22,657 nt of DNA from an uncultured Fusicatenibacter sp. Its GTDB lineage: Bacteria > Bacillota > Clostridia > Lachnospirales > Lachnospiraceae. Below, one piece after another: positions 15,361-22,657 of this stretch. Numbering within the stretch: the first letter of the stretch is position 1; the number at the start of each line of letters is the position of its first letter. The translations under genes were made by a program, and so were the position numbers. The DNA lies in contig CABUPZ010000037.1 of the NCBI GenBank assembly GCA_902493585.1, positions 1-22,657 of the forward strand. Direction: 5' to 3'. The notes under the pieces are model-generated. The model had not been told where the DNA came from and did not search any database. It saw only the letters and a list, made by a program, of their open reading frames with translations.

Positions 15361-17183
15361 AGGAGCAGGAATATACGAAAAATTTTGATATCCGTATCTG
15401 GAAACGGGTGCTGCCCTTTCTGAAACCCTTTAAAAAGACCGTTGCGGTGATCCTGATCTTCAACCTGACGTGTTCACTGGTGGATATCGCAATGCCGTTG
15501 TTCCAAAGATATGCCATTGATACGTTTATTGAACAAAAGACGCTGGACGGGATCTGGAAGTTTGGGCTTGTTTATTTTCTGGTTGTAGGATTTCAGTTTC
15601 TGAGCGTTGTGCTGTTTACAAGAGGCAGTGCTTCCTTAGAAATGTATCTCGGAAAAACAATGAAGAGAGCCTGCTTCGTCCATTTGCAGGAGCTTTCGTT
15701 TTCCTACTATAATGTTACCCCGGTGGGCTATATCCTGTCACGGGTCATGAGTGATACAGACCGGATCGCCGGAATGGTCGCATGGAACCTGACGGATATG
15801 ATGTGGGCGCTGATTTATGTACTGGGCGTTTTCGTCGCGATGCTGGCGCTGAATTGGAAACTGGCTTTGATCATTATGAGCATTGTTCCTGCGCTGGCGG
15901 TGCTGACCTGGTATTTCCAGAATAAAATCCTCCGGTGGAACCGGAAAGTGCGCAAGATCAATTCCCGTATTACCAGTGGCTACAATGAGGGGATCATGGG
16001 AGCGCAGACTTCCAAAACGCTGGTGATCGAGGAAAAAAATCTCGGGGAGTTCCAGGAGGTCACGGAGGAGATGCGCACAGCTGCCATCCGCGCGGCGCGT
16101 CTGAGCGCAGTTTACGTTCCGCTGGTCCTGTTCTGTGGTTCGCTGGCAACGGCAATCGTGGTGGGAAAAGGAGGACAGATGGTGTTGGATGATCTCCTGA
16201 TGATCGGAACACTGTCTGCGTTTACTTCCTATGCAGTCGGCATTTTCGAACCGATTCAGCAGCTGGCAAGAAATCTGGCGGAACTGATCTCCATTCAGGC
16301 GAATATTGAGCGGGTGACGACACTGCTGGATCAGGAGCCGATGGTGAAAGATTCTCCGGAAGTCATAAAAACATATGGGGATACGTTTCATCCGAAGAAA
16401 GAAAACTGGGAACCGATCCGGGGCGATATCGAATTTCAGGATGTATCCTTCCGGTATCCGGATGGGAAAGAGGATGTTCTCAGCCATTTCAATCTGAAAG
16501 TTTCTGCGGGAACGACGATCGCAATCGTCGGGGAAACCGGAGCGGGCAAAAGTACACTGGTCAATCTTGCCTGCAGGTTCTTTGAGCCTACGGAAGGAAG
16601 GATCCTGATTGACGGGAAGGATTACCGGGAACGCAGTCAGCTCTGGCTGCACAGCAGTATCGGGTATGTACTGCAAAGCCCTCATCTGTTTTCCGGAACC
16701 ATTGAAGACAATATCCGCTATGGGCGGCTGGATGCCACGGAGGAAGAAATTCGTGAGGCTGCACGGGCAGTCTCCGCTGATCTAGTGGCGGAGAAACTGG
16801 AGAAGGGATATCAGACCGATGTTGGGGAGGGAGGCGGACGCCTTTCCACCGGCGAAAAACAGCTGATCTCTTTTGCACGGGCGATCCTGGCGGATCCTCG
16901 GATCTTTGTTCTGGATGAGGCAACTTCATCCATCGATACTCAGACAGAGCAGCTGATCCAGAAGGCGACGGAAAAGCTGCTGGAGGGAAGAACTTCTTTT
17001 ATCATCGCTCACCGTCTTTCGACGATTCGTCATGCAGACCTGATCCTGGTCGTGAGGGACGGAAAGATCATTGAGCAGGGAAAACACGAGGAACTGCTGG
17101 AGAAAAAAGGATATTACTATCACCTCTGCCGTCAGCAGTTTCAGGAGGAACAGCAGAAAATAGATCCGTCCATAATCCGATAG
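15351..17183 (+). CDS. ABC exporter half-transporter, catalytic subunit (BmrD/TM288-like)
   Basis: A 610-residue partner half-transporter with six predicted helices within about residues 25-325 and a full nucleotide-binding domain. Seen: Walker A GETGAGKS (394-401), Q-loop VLQSPHLF, an altered signature LSTGE (498-502, normally LSGGQ), Walker B VLDEATS with catalytic Glu523, and AHRLSTI. The altered signature would complete the degenerate ATP site with the Asp502 subunit, while this protein's Walker A/B pairs with the partner's intact LSGGQ. That is the expected pattern of a heterodimeric multidrug or peptide exporter. GGAGGGG precedes the ATG, which overlaps the upstream gene's end. Substrate unknown. 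Confidence 0.94.
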   Translation: MRIEEQEYTKNFDIRIWKRVLPFLKPFKKTVAVILIFNLTCSLVDIAMPLFQRYAIDTFIEQKTLDGIWKFGLVYFLVVGFQFLSVVLFTRGSASLEMYLGKTMKRACFVHLQELSFSYYNVTPVGYILSRVMSDTDRIAGMVAWNLTDMMWALIYVLGVFVAMLALNWKLALIIMSIVPALAVLTWYFQNKILRWNRKVRKINSRITSGYNEGIMGAQTSKTLVIEEKNLGEFQEVTEEMRTAAIRAARLSAVYVPLVLFCGSLATAIVVGKGGQMVLDDLLMIGTLSAFTSYAVGIFEPIQQLARNLAELISIQANIERVTTLLDQEPMVKDSPEVIKTYGDTFHPKKENWEPIRGDIEFQDVSFRYPDGKEDVLSHFNLKVSAGTTIAIVGETGAGKSTLVNLACRFFEPTEGRILIDGKDYRERSQLWLHSSIGYVLQSPHLFSGTIEDNIRYGRLDATEEEIREAARAVSADLVAEKLEKGYQTDVGEGGGRLSTGEKQLISFARAILADPRIFVLDEATSSIDTQTEQLIQKATEKLLEGRTSFIIAHRLSTIRHADLILVVRDGKIIEQGKHEELLEKKGYYYHLCRQQFQEEQQKIDPSIIR

Positions 17184-17248
17184 CAGAATGTTTCCTACGG
17201 ATGTGACATAGGGTGTAAGATAGAAAAATAACGGACAGGAGTAATTTT

Positions 17249-18097
17249 ATGGAAATTTTGAAAGCGATACTTTTTGGAATTGTGGAGGGCATCACGGAAT
17301 GGCTTCCCATCAGCAGCACGGGGCATATGATCCTGCTGGATGAGTTTGTTCAGCTGGATGTGAGCGAGGGTTTTTACAGCCTGTTTCAGGTTGTGATCCA
17401 GCTTGGCGCTATTCTGGCGGTGGTTCTTTTGTTCTGGAACGACTTTTTCCCGTTTGGAAAGAAAAACAATCCGGAACCGTTGGGAAACGACGGACTTGCG
17501 GCATGGGTCAAGAAGGATAAACTGAACCTGTGGGGAAAGATCCTGGCTGCCTGTGTGCCGGCGGCAGCGATCGGACTTTTGTTTGACGAAACATTTGAGG
17601 CGCTGTTTTATAATTACCAGACGGTTTCTCTGGCACTGATCATTTTCGGTATTGCGTTTCTGGTCATTGAGAATCATAACAAGGGAAAAGAACCGAAAAT
17701 CAGAGATCTGAAAGAGCTGACTTACTCCTCTGCGCTTCTGATCGGAGTGTTCCAGCTGATTGCGGCAATTTTTCCCGGAACTTCACGTTCCGGGGCTACC
17801 ATTGTTGGAGCGTTGCTGATTGGCGTATCCAGGGTGGCGGCTGCGGAATTTACCTTTTATCTTGCCATACCGGTGATGTTCGGGGCCTCCCTTTTGAAAG
17901 TGGTGAAGTTTGGGCTGAACTTTCAGCCGGAGGAACTGGTAATCTTGGGTGTGGGAATGGCTGTTGCGTTTGTAGTTTCAATCCTTGTGATCAAATTTCT
18001 GATGGGGTATATCAAAAAGCATGATTTCAAGGTGTTCGGATGGTACCGGATTGTACTTGGAATCCTGGTGCTGGCGTATTTTGGGATTGCTTCCTGA
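17249..18097 (+). CDS. uppP: Undecaprenyl-diphosphatase UppP (BacA)
   Basis: A 282-residue polytopic membrane enzyme that dephosphorylates undecaprenyl pyrophosphate to regenerate the lipid carrier for wall synthesis; extra copies give bacitracin resistance. Motifs: GITEWLPISSTGH (residues 14-26, including Glu17 and His26) and PGTSRSG (176-182). Several hydrophobic helices span the rest. CAGGAG (17235-17240) precedes the ATG. The gap from the exporter is only 65 bases, and I see no terminator or convincing promoter in it, so uppP may be part of the attenuated transcript. Confidence 0.96.
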   Translation: MEILKAILFGIVEGITEWLPISSTGHMILLDEFVQLDVSEGFYSLFQVVIQLGAILAVVLLFWNDFFPFGKKNNPEPLGNDGLAAWVKKDKLNLWGKILAACVPAAAIGLLFDETFEALFYNYQTVSLALIIFGIAFLVIENHNKGKEPKIRDLKELTYSSALLIGVFQLIAAIFPGTSRSGATIVGALLIGVSRVAAAEFTFYLAIPVMFGASLLKVVKFGLNFQPEELVILGVGMAVAFVVSILVIKFLMGYIKKHDFKVFGWYRIVLGILVLAYFGIAS

Positions 18098-18126
18098 TTG
18101 AGATTAAGAAAGGGGAAGGAAATTGG

Positions 18127-18912
18127 ATGGACTTTACAAATGAAAAGATCCTGGAGATTGCGATGGAGCAGTCTGCTATTGATTCCAACTGCAGAAGAGA
18201 AGACTTCCTCCGGTATGAGCCGGTGATCACAATCTCCAGAAAAAATCCAAAGGCAAGAAAATATCTGGAACTTCCGATGGAGTGTGATCTGGTTTCCTAT
18301 GGAAACAACGTGGTGGCATCTGTACAGGAAGAGTATCGGGAAATTACAGAAGAATATATCAGGACCTATGCACCTGAGCATTGCTTTGAGACTCCGAATC
18401 TGCATGTGCTGAATGATGCACTGCAAAAGAAAGGACGGAGGATCTGCTTCATGGCGGAGTATTTCCTTCCGGATCTGCGCGTCCTTAGCGTGCAGGACTG
18501 TCCGTATGAAATGCGGATTTTGCATCCGGAAGATTTTACGGAATTATACATCCAGGAGTGGAGCAATGCGTTGTGCGGCAAACGCAGGGAATTGGATGTG
18601 CTGGGGGTTGGCGCGTATGACAAAGGTCGTCTGGTTGGATTGGCAGGATGTTCCGCAGACTGTGAGGAAATGTGGCAGATCGGAATCGATGTGCTGCCGG
18701 AATACCGAAGACAGGGAATTGCGTCAGCACTCACCAGCAGGCTGGCTCTGGAAATCCTCCATGCGGGGAAAGTTCCGTTTTACTGTGCGGCATGGTCTAA
18801 TATACGTTCCGTAAGAAATGCGATCAGTAGCGGCTTTCGTCCTGCCTGGGTCGAGATGACAGCAAAAACGGCTGCTTTTGTTGAGCAGATGAATGGAAGA
18901 AACATGTCTTAA
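18127..18912 (+). CDS. GNAT-family N-acetyltransferase
   Basis: A 261-residue protein. The N-terminal half (about 1-130) is helical and not recognised. The C-terminal half is a GNAT domain with the acetyl-CoA-binding loop RRQGIAS (194-200) after VLPEY, and a typical late strand-helix (CAAWSNIRSVRNAISSGF). The ATG at 18127 is chosen because GGGGAAGGA (18112-18120) precedes it; the frame is open further left but lies within uppP. It is 29 bases after uppP and its stop touches the next gene's ribosome binding site, so it is probably co-transcribed. Acceptor substrate unknown. Confidence 0.88.
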   Translation: MDFTNEKILEIAMEQSAIDSNCRREDFLRYEPVITISRKNPKARKYLELPMECDLVSYGNNVVASVQEEYREITEEYIRTYAPEHCFETPNLHVLNDALQKKGRRICFMAEYFLPDLRVLSVQDCPYEMRILHPEDFTELYIQEWSNALCGKRRELDVLGVGAYDKGRLVGLAGCSADCEEMWQIGIDVLPEYRRQGIASALTSRLALEILHAGKVPFYCAAWSNIRSVRNAISSGFRPAWVEMTAKTAAFVEQMNGRNMS

Positions 18913-18922
18913 GGAGAATGAA

Positions 18923-19486
18923 ATGGCAGATTTTGAAAAATTAAAGCAGAATGTGATCGATATGCTGGAAGAACAGCAGCAAAAACTTGGTTATCAGAAG
19001 GAGACGGTCCGGTTGTATTATCCGCTGGAATCCCTGAATCATCTGCTTGGAACAGAGGTGGAGAAAGACGGAATGAAGCCTCTGCTGCTGGAGTTTCGGG
19101 AGTATGCCAGGGAACAGCTGGGAGAACTACGGTTTTCCGAAAAAGCCGGACGTTATGGCATCATGATACCGCCGGAAGGAGCGGAGTATGTCCACCGTGA
19201 GGTGCCGCAGAATCTTTTTTTGAAAGGCCTGCTCCAAAAGGTTTCTGTTCATGGATGTACGCTGAATCAGGTGAGGGAATATTTTTACGCTTCGGCTGCC
19301 CGGGTGGAGGAACGCCGGATGACGGAGGAATTTGATCTGCTGCTGTATTTTCCGGATGGAGAGCCGGACAGTTATTACTACTGCCTGAAACAGGAAGGGG
19401 AGCATGTGCTCTATCACCGTTTTACCAGAGAGGATTATCTGAGCTTTGGGTTTGAGGAAATGCATGCTGAGACAGAAAGACAATGA
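18923..19486 (+). CDS. Conserved small protein, probably DUF3877-type
   Basis: A 187-residue soluble protein with no catalytic motif I can name. It begins with a predicted coiled helix (about residues 1-25) and has mixed alpha/beta content with conserved-looking YYPLESLNHLLG, GIMIPPEGAEYVH and DSYYYCLKQEGEHVLYHRF. From memory it resembles the DUF3877 family of Clostridia; that name is tentative. The ATG at 18923 is chosen because AAGGAG (18911-18916) precedes it; the longer frame from 18893 would overlap the GNAT gene. A strong terminator follows. Confidence 0.8.
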   Translation: MADFEKLKQNVIDMLEEQQQKLGYQKETVRLYYPLESLNHLLGTEVEKDGMKPLLLEFREYAREQLGELRFSEKAGRYGIMIPPEGAEYVHREVPQNLFLKGLLQKVSVHGCTLNQVREYFYASAARVEERRMTEEFDLLLYFPDGEPDSYYYCLKQEGEHVLYHRFTREDYLSFGFEEMHAETERQ

Positions 19487-19507
19487 ATATTTTTACGTGG
19501 AAAAATT

Positions 19508-19553
19508 CAGGGGCTGATTCCTGCTTTTGCGGGTATCAGCCTCTGTTTTTGTT
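19508..19553 (+). terminator. Strong intrinsic terminator ending the exporter/uppP/GNAT run
   Basis: CAGGGGCTGAT (19508-19518) pairs with ATCAGCCTCTG (19535-19545), 11 pairs with one G-U. After a T-T mismatch the stem continues as CCTGC/GCGGG around a TTTT loop. TTTTTGTTT follows. Confidence 0.9.
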
Positions 19554-19736
19554 TGGCGGCAGCAGTATGATGTATTAGTAAAAACCCTAAGGTATATACT
19601 CCGAAACAAATCAGTGACTTCTCTGGATAAATTTCTTGGACTATACTGTTTAATGAAAACGATATAAATGGTTATAAAGTTTAGAGCGTGTAGATTGCAG
19701 GAATGAATTTTCAAACACGTTCAAGGAGGGATTTTG
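19554..19736 (+). other. AT-rich intergenic region before the broken dehydrogenase
   Basis: This stretch is clearly more AT-rich than its surroundings. It has several -10-like boxes (TATACT 19595-19600, TATACT 19642-19647, TATAAA 19673-19678), none with a good -35 at correct spacing. A promoter is likely somewhere here but cannot be fixed. AAGGAGGG at 19723-19730 is the ribosome binding site of the next gene. Confidence 0.4.
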
Positions 19737-20564
19737 ATGAAAACATAGCTGATCACAGGATGCTTCAGCGGACTTGGAAAAGGAATCGCTGAGGCAGCTT
19801 TAAAGCGTGGAGAACAGGTAGCCGTTACGGTGAGAAATAAAGAAAAAATTGGAGAGCTGAAAGCACAGTGTCCGGACCGTGCGTTGATCCTGAAACTGGA
19901 TCTCAATGACAGAGACAGCATGAGGCGTGCCGTGGATAAAACCAAAGAGAAGTTTGGCGGGATTGATGTGCTAGTGAACAACGCGGGACATGGATACCGG
20001 GCGGCAGTGGAAGAAAGTGAGCCGGAAAAAATAAAAGAACTCTTTGAAACGAATTTCTTTGCGCCTGCGGAACTGATGAATATGGTGCTTCCGACAATGC
20101 GCGCAAGGAAAAGCGGATGGATCGTGAATATAACATCCATTGGAGCTGTGCGGGGTGCGCTGGGAAATGGATATTATTCCGCAGCAAAGGGAGCAATGGA
20201 ACTTTTGACAGAAGCACTGGCAAAAGAGACAGAGCATCTGGGTATCCGCACGATGGTAGTGGAACCTGGAGCGTTTCGGACAAATTTCTACGGAGAAGGA
20301 TTGGGCGGCACAGAAAGCCAGATTTCGGACTATGATGTTCTTGCGCAACGATACCGGAAAGATAATCTGATGAATCACCGTGACCAGCCTGGAGATCCGA
20401 TCAAAGGCGGAGAAATAATCGTGGAGACGATCCTGAGTGGAAATATGCCTTTCCGTCTGCTTCTGGGCAGTGACGCAGTGCAGACAGCAAAAAGTGTATT
20501 GACAGACAGACTCCAGGAAATCGAGAAATGGACAGAGGTAAGCCGCAGGTCGGATTACAGATAA
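19737..20564 (+). pseudogene. Short-chain dehydrogenase/reductase gene with amber codon 4
   Basis: Starting at the ATG with a near-ideal ribosome binding site (AAGGAGGG, 6-base spacing), the frame reads M-K-T-stop (TAG at 19746-19748) and then stays open to 20564. Directly after the stop comes LITGCFSGLGKGIAEA, the TGxxxGxG cofactor loop. NNAG, the catalytic Ser in ITSIGAV and YSAAK follow, as expected for a classical NAD(P)H-dependent SDR of about 275 residues. Many relatives begin MKTWLITG, so one G-to-A change (TGG to TAG) explains the stop. The next in-frame start, GTG at 19830, would drop the cofactor loop. Because the rest is undamaged, the mutation looks recent; suppression, read-through or a sequence error remain possible. 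Confidence 0.85.
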
Positions 20565-20604
20565 AATGACGGATAAAGTGACAGGAAGGATAGAGGTGTA
20601 ACGT

Positions 20605-21984
20605 ATGAAGCAGATTTTTCGTATGCTGCTTGCCGGTCTGTTGATGATATCACTGGCGGCCTGCAGTAACGGGGACACAGAAAACAGAGAAGATGAAATA
20701 ATATCGGACCAGGGGCAGGAAACGGAACATGCGCAGACGGACAGTACCATTTTGATTGCCTATACATCGGAAGAAGAGGTCGCTTTTACGGCGAAACAGG
20801 TTGAAACTGTCAGCGGAGGAATTCTGTATGAAATCGGTGAGGGCGAGCCGGAGAATTTTGAGAGATATGAAACTGTCCTACTCGGATTTGCCGCAGACAC
20901 AGACGAGATACCAGAACGTGTTCAGGAATTCCTGAATAAGTATGATTTCGGGGCAAAATCAATTATCCCCTTTGTAATCAACGGTGAAGATGTGATTAAT
21001 GAGTTGACGGATCGTATCTCCCAGATTCAGCCGGGAGCTTTGATTCGTGGAAATGGTTTGGGAATTTCAGGCGAGAATATCGAAGAACATACAAAGGAAA
21101 TTGCAGAATGGGTGGAAAATCTGAAGTTGGGAAACAGCACGGATACAGAAAACGGGTATACCGGAGACAGACAGACCGTGCTCACTGGCCAGGTCGATCC
21201 CTTGTCCCGACAGACTTTCTATTTATGGGAAGAGGGAAATATGCCTGCCGAGACAGAATATACGGAAAATAACGGCGGCTACGCAGATGACCCGGACTTC
21301 CGGCCGACAGTGAGAACATTTCCTGTGCCGGAAGGAACAGAAATAAAAGGCGCTGTCATGATATGTGCGGGTGGAGCCTTTCAGTATCGGAGTGACCAAT
21401 ATGAAGGAACGCCAGTAGCAGAGGCTCTCAGTGAATTGGGATATCAGAGTTTTGTGGTGGATTACCGATTAAGACCCTATACACAGGAAGAAGGAGCTCT
21501 GGATCTGGCGCGGGCTGTCCGTTTTGTCAGGAGCCATGCGAAAGACTATAAAATCGATGAAGAAGATATAGCAGTGATGGGATTTTCCGCGGGAGGTATA
21601 TTAAGCGGAGAGATGCTGTTGAATTTTGACGGTACAGTAAACGGAACGGCCCTGGACAATGATTATATTCCGGATGCGCTGGATCAGGTGTCAGCGGATG
21701 CGTCTGCGTGCGGCATGATTTATTCATTCTATGGAAGGCTCAGCGTAGCGTCAACGGACGTAGAGAAGTTCCGCGAGTCTGATCTGCCGCCTACTTATTT
21801 TGCATATGGATCACGTGACCCCTTTGTGAGAGAATTTGAAGAGTGTATTGAGGCGCTTGAAGAAGCCAATGTCTCTGTGGAGTCCCATGTGCTGGAAGGT
21901 ATGCCCCATGGATTTGGCGCAGAGGGCGGCTGGATCGATGGGTATGATCAGTGGCTTGAAAAGAGATTTACAGAAAATTCATAA
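20605..21984 (+). CDS. Lipoprotein fusing a flavodoxin-like domain to an alpha/beta-hydrolase
   Basis: A 459-residue predicted lipoprotein. Signal peptide 1-19 ends in lipobox LAAC (Cys20). Residues about 47-172 resemble the flavodoxin-like proteins of Clostridia (ILIAYTSEEE, GGILYEIGEGEP, YETVLLGFA, FLNKYDFGAKSIIPFVINGE, AEWVENLKL), but the phosphate-binding loop is changed (TSEEEV instead of a T/S-rich turn) and a central block is missing, so FMN binding is doubtful. Residues about 240-455 form an esterase-like alpha/beta-hydrolase: GGAFQYRS (oxyanion region), GFSAGG with nucleophile Ser328, SRDPF with Asp405, and MPHGFG with His435. GAGGTG precedes the ATG. It is 40 bases after the broken SDR gene and may share its transcript. 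Substrate unknown. Confidence 0.85.
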   Translation: MKQIFRMLLAGLLMISLAACSNGDTENREDEIISDQGQETEHAQTDSTILIAYTSEEEVAFTAKQVETVSGGILYEIGEGEPENFERYETVLLGFAADTDEIPERVQEFLNKYDFGAKSIIPFVINGEDVINELTDRISQIQPGALIRGNGLGISGENIEEHTKEIAEWVENLKLGNSTDTENGYTGDRQTVLTGQVDPLSRQTFYLWEEGNMPAETEYTENNGGYADDPDFRPTVRTFPVPEGTEIKGAVMICAGGAFQYRSDQYEGTPVAEALSELGYQSFVVDYRLRPYTQEEGALDLARAVRFVRSHAKDYKIDEEDIAVMGFSAGGILSGEMLLNFDGTVNGTALDNDYIPDALDQVSADASACGMIYSFYGRLSVASTDVEKFRESDLPPTYFAYGSRDPFVREFEECIEALEEANVSVESHVLEGMPHGFGAEGGWIDGYDQWLEKRFTENS

Positions 21985-22059
21985 AGAAACTTTGTAGAAA
22001 CGAATGTAGAAGCTTGGGCGGATAGCCTGGGGTCGTAATGAAATCATTGATTTTGAAAT

Positions 22060-22091
22060 AAGGCATGATTCGGGAACGGGTCATGCCTTTT
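22060..22091 (+). terminator. Intrinsic terminator after the lipoprotein gene
   Basis: AAGGCATGA (22060-22068) pairs perfectly with TCATGCCTT (22081-22089), followed by a short T-run ending TTTT at 22091. The same palindrome has an A-run on its left flank that is too weak to call it bidirectional. Confidence 0.65.
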
Positions 22092-22094
22092 AAG

Positions 22095-22657
22095 TTACAG
22101 GCGGAAAGACATCAGTGAGCAAAAAAGAAAATACCACATGCTCATCAGGTATTTCATTTTATGAAAAGCAGGTAGCGGTGCTTGCTTTCTCGTTGGCAGG
22201 ATGTCGGGGGAAGGAGAATGCACAGCCAGATGGCATCGTCCTCCTGCACGGTTCATGCTTTGATGGATATGGTACACACCGACGGTCTGTCGGTAGGACT
22301 CACTGGTATACTGCGTTCCACGATCACTGTGGATTACAGCGCCTTCCAGTGCGGGATAAGCAGTCAGGGCATTTTCCAATGTTTGGATACACAGATCCGC
22401 TTTCATGGTTGTTTCCATTGCCAGACCAAGGACGCTAAGATCAAAGCAGTCAAAAATCGCAGATACATACAGTTTCCCATTGGACACTGGGATCTCTGTG
22501 ATCTCTGTAATACATTTTTCTAATGGGGCATCGGAATGGAACTCTCGCTTCAACAGATCATCCGATTTCATGGCTTCCCGGTCTGCCTTTGTGAGCCCGT
22601 TTGGCTTTCTCTTTGGCCGATGGCTCAGGCCGATCTGATCCATAACCCGGTATACGG
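22095..22657 (-). pseudogene. IS3-family transposase (OrfB) remnant, running off the window edge
   Basis: On the minus strand the frame is open from the right edge (VYRVMDQIGLSHRPKRK) through a DDE integrase core: LYVSAIFDCFD, then VIHSDRGTQYTSESYRQ and QSMNRAGGRCH. Two defects are visible. The first catalytic Asp, expected in a TDIT motif, is Glu (TEIT; codon at 22503-22505). After GGRCH (about 22230) the expected DNA-x-CES segment with the catalytic Glu is gone and unrelated sequence follows to the stop at 22095; none of the three frames restores it. The 5' part lies outside the window. It is a decayed insertion-sequence fragment with no terminal inverted repeat found at its left limit. Confidence 0.85.
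22229..22657 (-). mobile_element. Fragment of an IS3-family insertion sequence
   Basis: Recognisable IS3-type transposase coding sequence spans from the right window edge to about 22229, where homology ends abruptly. The missing 3' end of orfB and absence of a visible end repeat suggest the element was truncated by deletion or another insertion. Confidence 0.7.

Noticed and set aside
17193..17221. Promoter for uppP (TTTCCT ... TAAGAT)
   Set aside because: The -35 match is poor and the spacing is off; not good enough to claim.
19581..19610. MerR-type operator around CCTAAGGTATATACTCC
   Set aside because: The dyad is imperfect, no -35 at 19-base spacing is present, and no MerR gene is in the window.
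22128..22155. Minus-strand terminator AAATACC/GGTATTT followed by TCTTTTTT
   Set aside because: The stem is only seven AT-rich pairs inside the degraded tail of the transposase frame; too weak to call.

Overview
The window looks like chromosomal DNA of a Gram-positive Clostridia bacterium, most likely a gut Lachnospiraceae. This is inferred from strong AAGGAGG-type ribosome binding sites, several GTG starts, a SepF/YggS division neighbourhood, mid-range base composition, and protein families common in that group. Nearly all genes read rightward. No tRNA, rRNA or CRISPR array was seen. Region A (1-6947) is housekeeping: the 3' part of a D-Ala-D-Ala carboxypeptidase, a small stand-alone P-loop protein with its own promoter and terminator, then a tight run of an HlyD-like membrane protein, yggS, sepF, aroB and lspA, closed by a terminator. 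An RluD-type pseudouridine synthase follows behind its own promoter. Region B (6950-13252) holds a cytidylate-kinase-like gene with a structured leader. After it comes a promoter-led run of a Lon-type AAA+ ATPase without a protease domain, an aminoglycoside-nucleotidyltransferase-like gene, a HelD-type RNA polymerase-associated helicase and a UlaG-like metallo-hydrolase. Region C (13253-19553) is the most interesting. A promoter drives a 37-codon leader ORF followed by an intrinsic terminator whose 5' arm can also pair with a segment inside the leader ORF. A third alternative stem can hide that segment. This looks like a ribosome-controlled transcription attenuator. It sits directly before a heterodimeric ABC exporter, an arrangement resembling B. 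subtilis bmrB-bmrCD. uppP (undecaprenyl-pyrophosphate phosphatase), a GNAT acetyltransferase and a small conserved protein follow without an obvious terminator until 19508-19553. Region D (19554-22657) looks accessory. It carries a short-chain dehydrogenase gene stopped by an amber codon at position 4, a lipoprotein that appears to join a degenerate flavodoxin-like domain to an alpha/beta-hydrolase, and a decayed IS3-family transposase that runs off the right edge. Together, 7985-18912 is rich in genes of the kinds used to withstand antibiotics (nucleotidyltransferase, HelD, attenuated exporter, UppP, GNAT). A joint role is inference; the attenuator structure itself can be read directly from the sequence.
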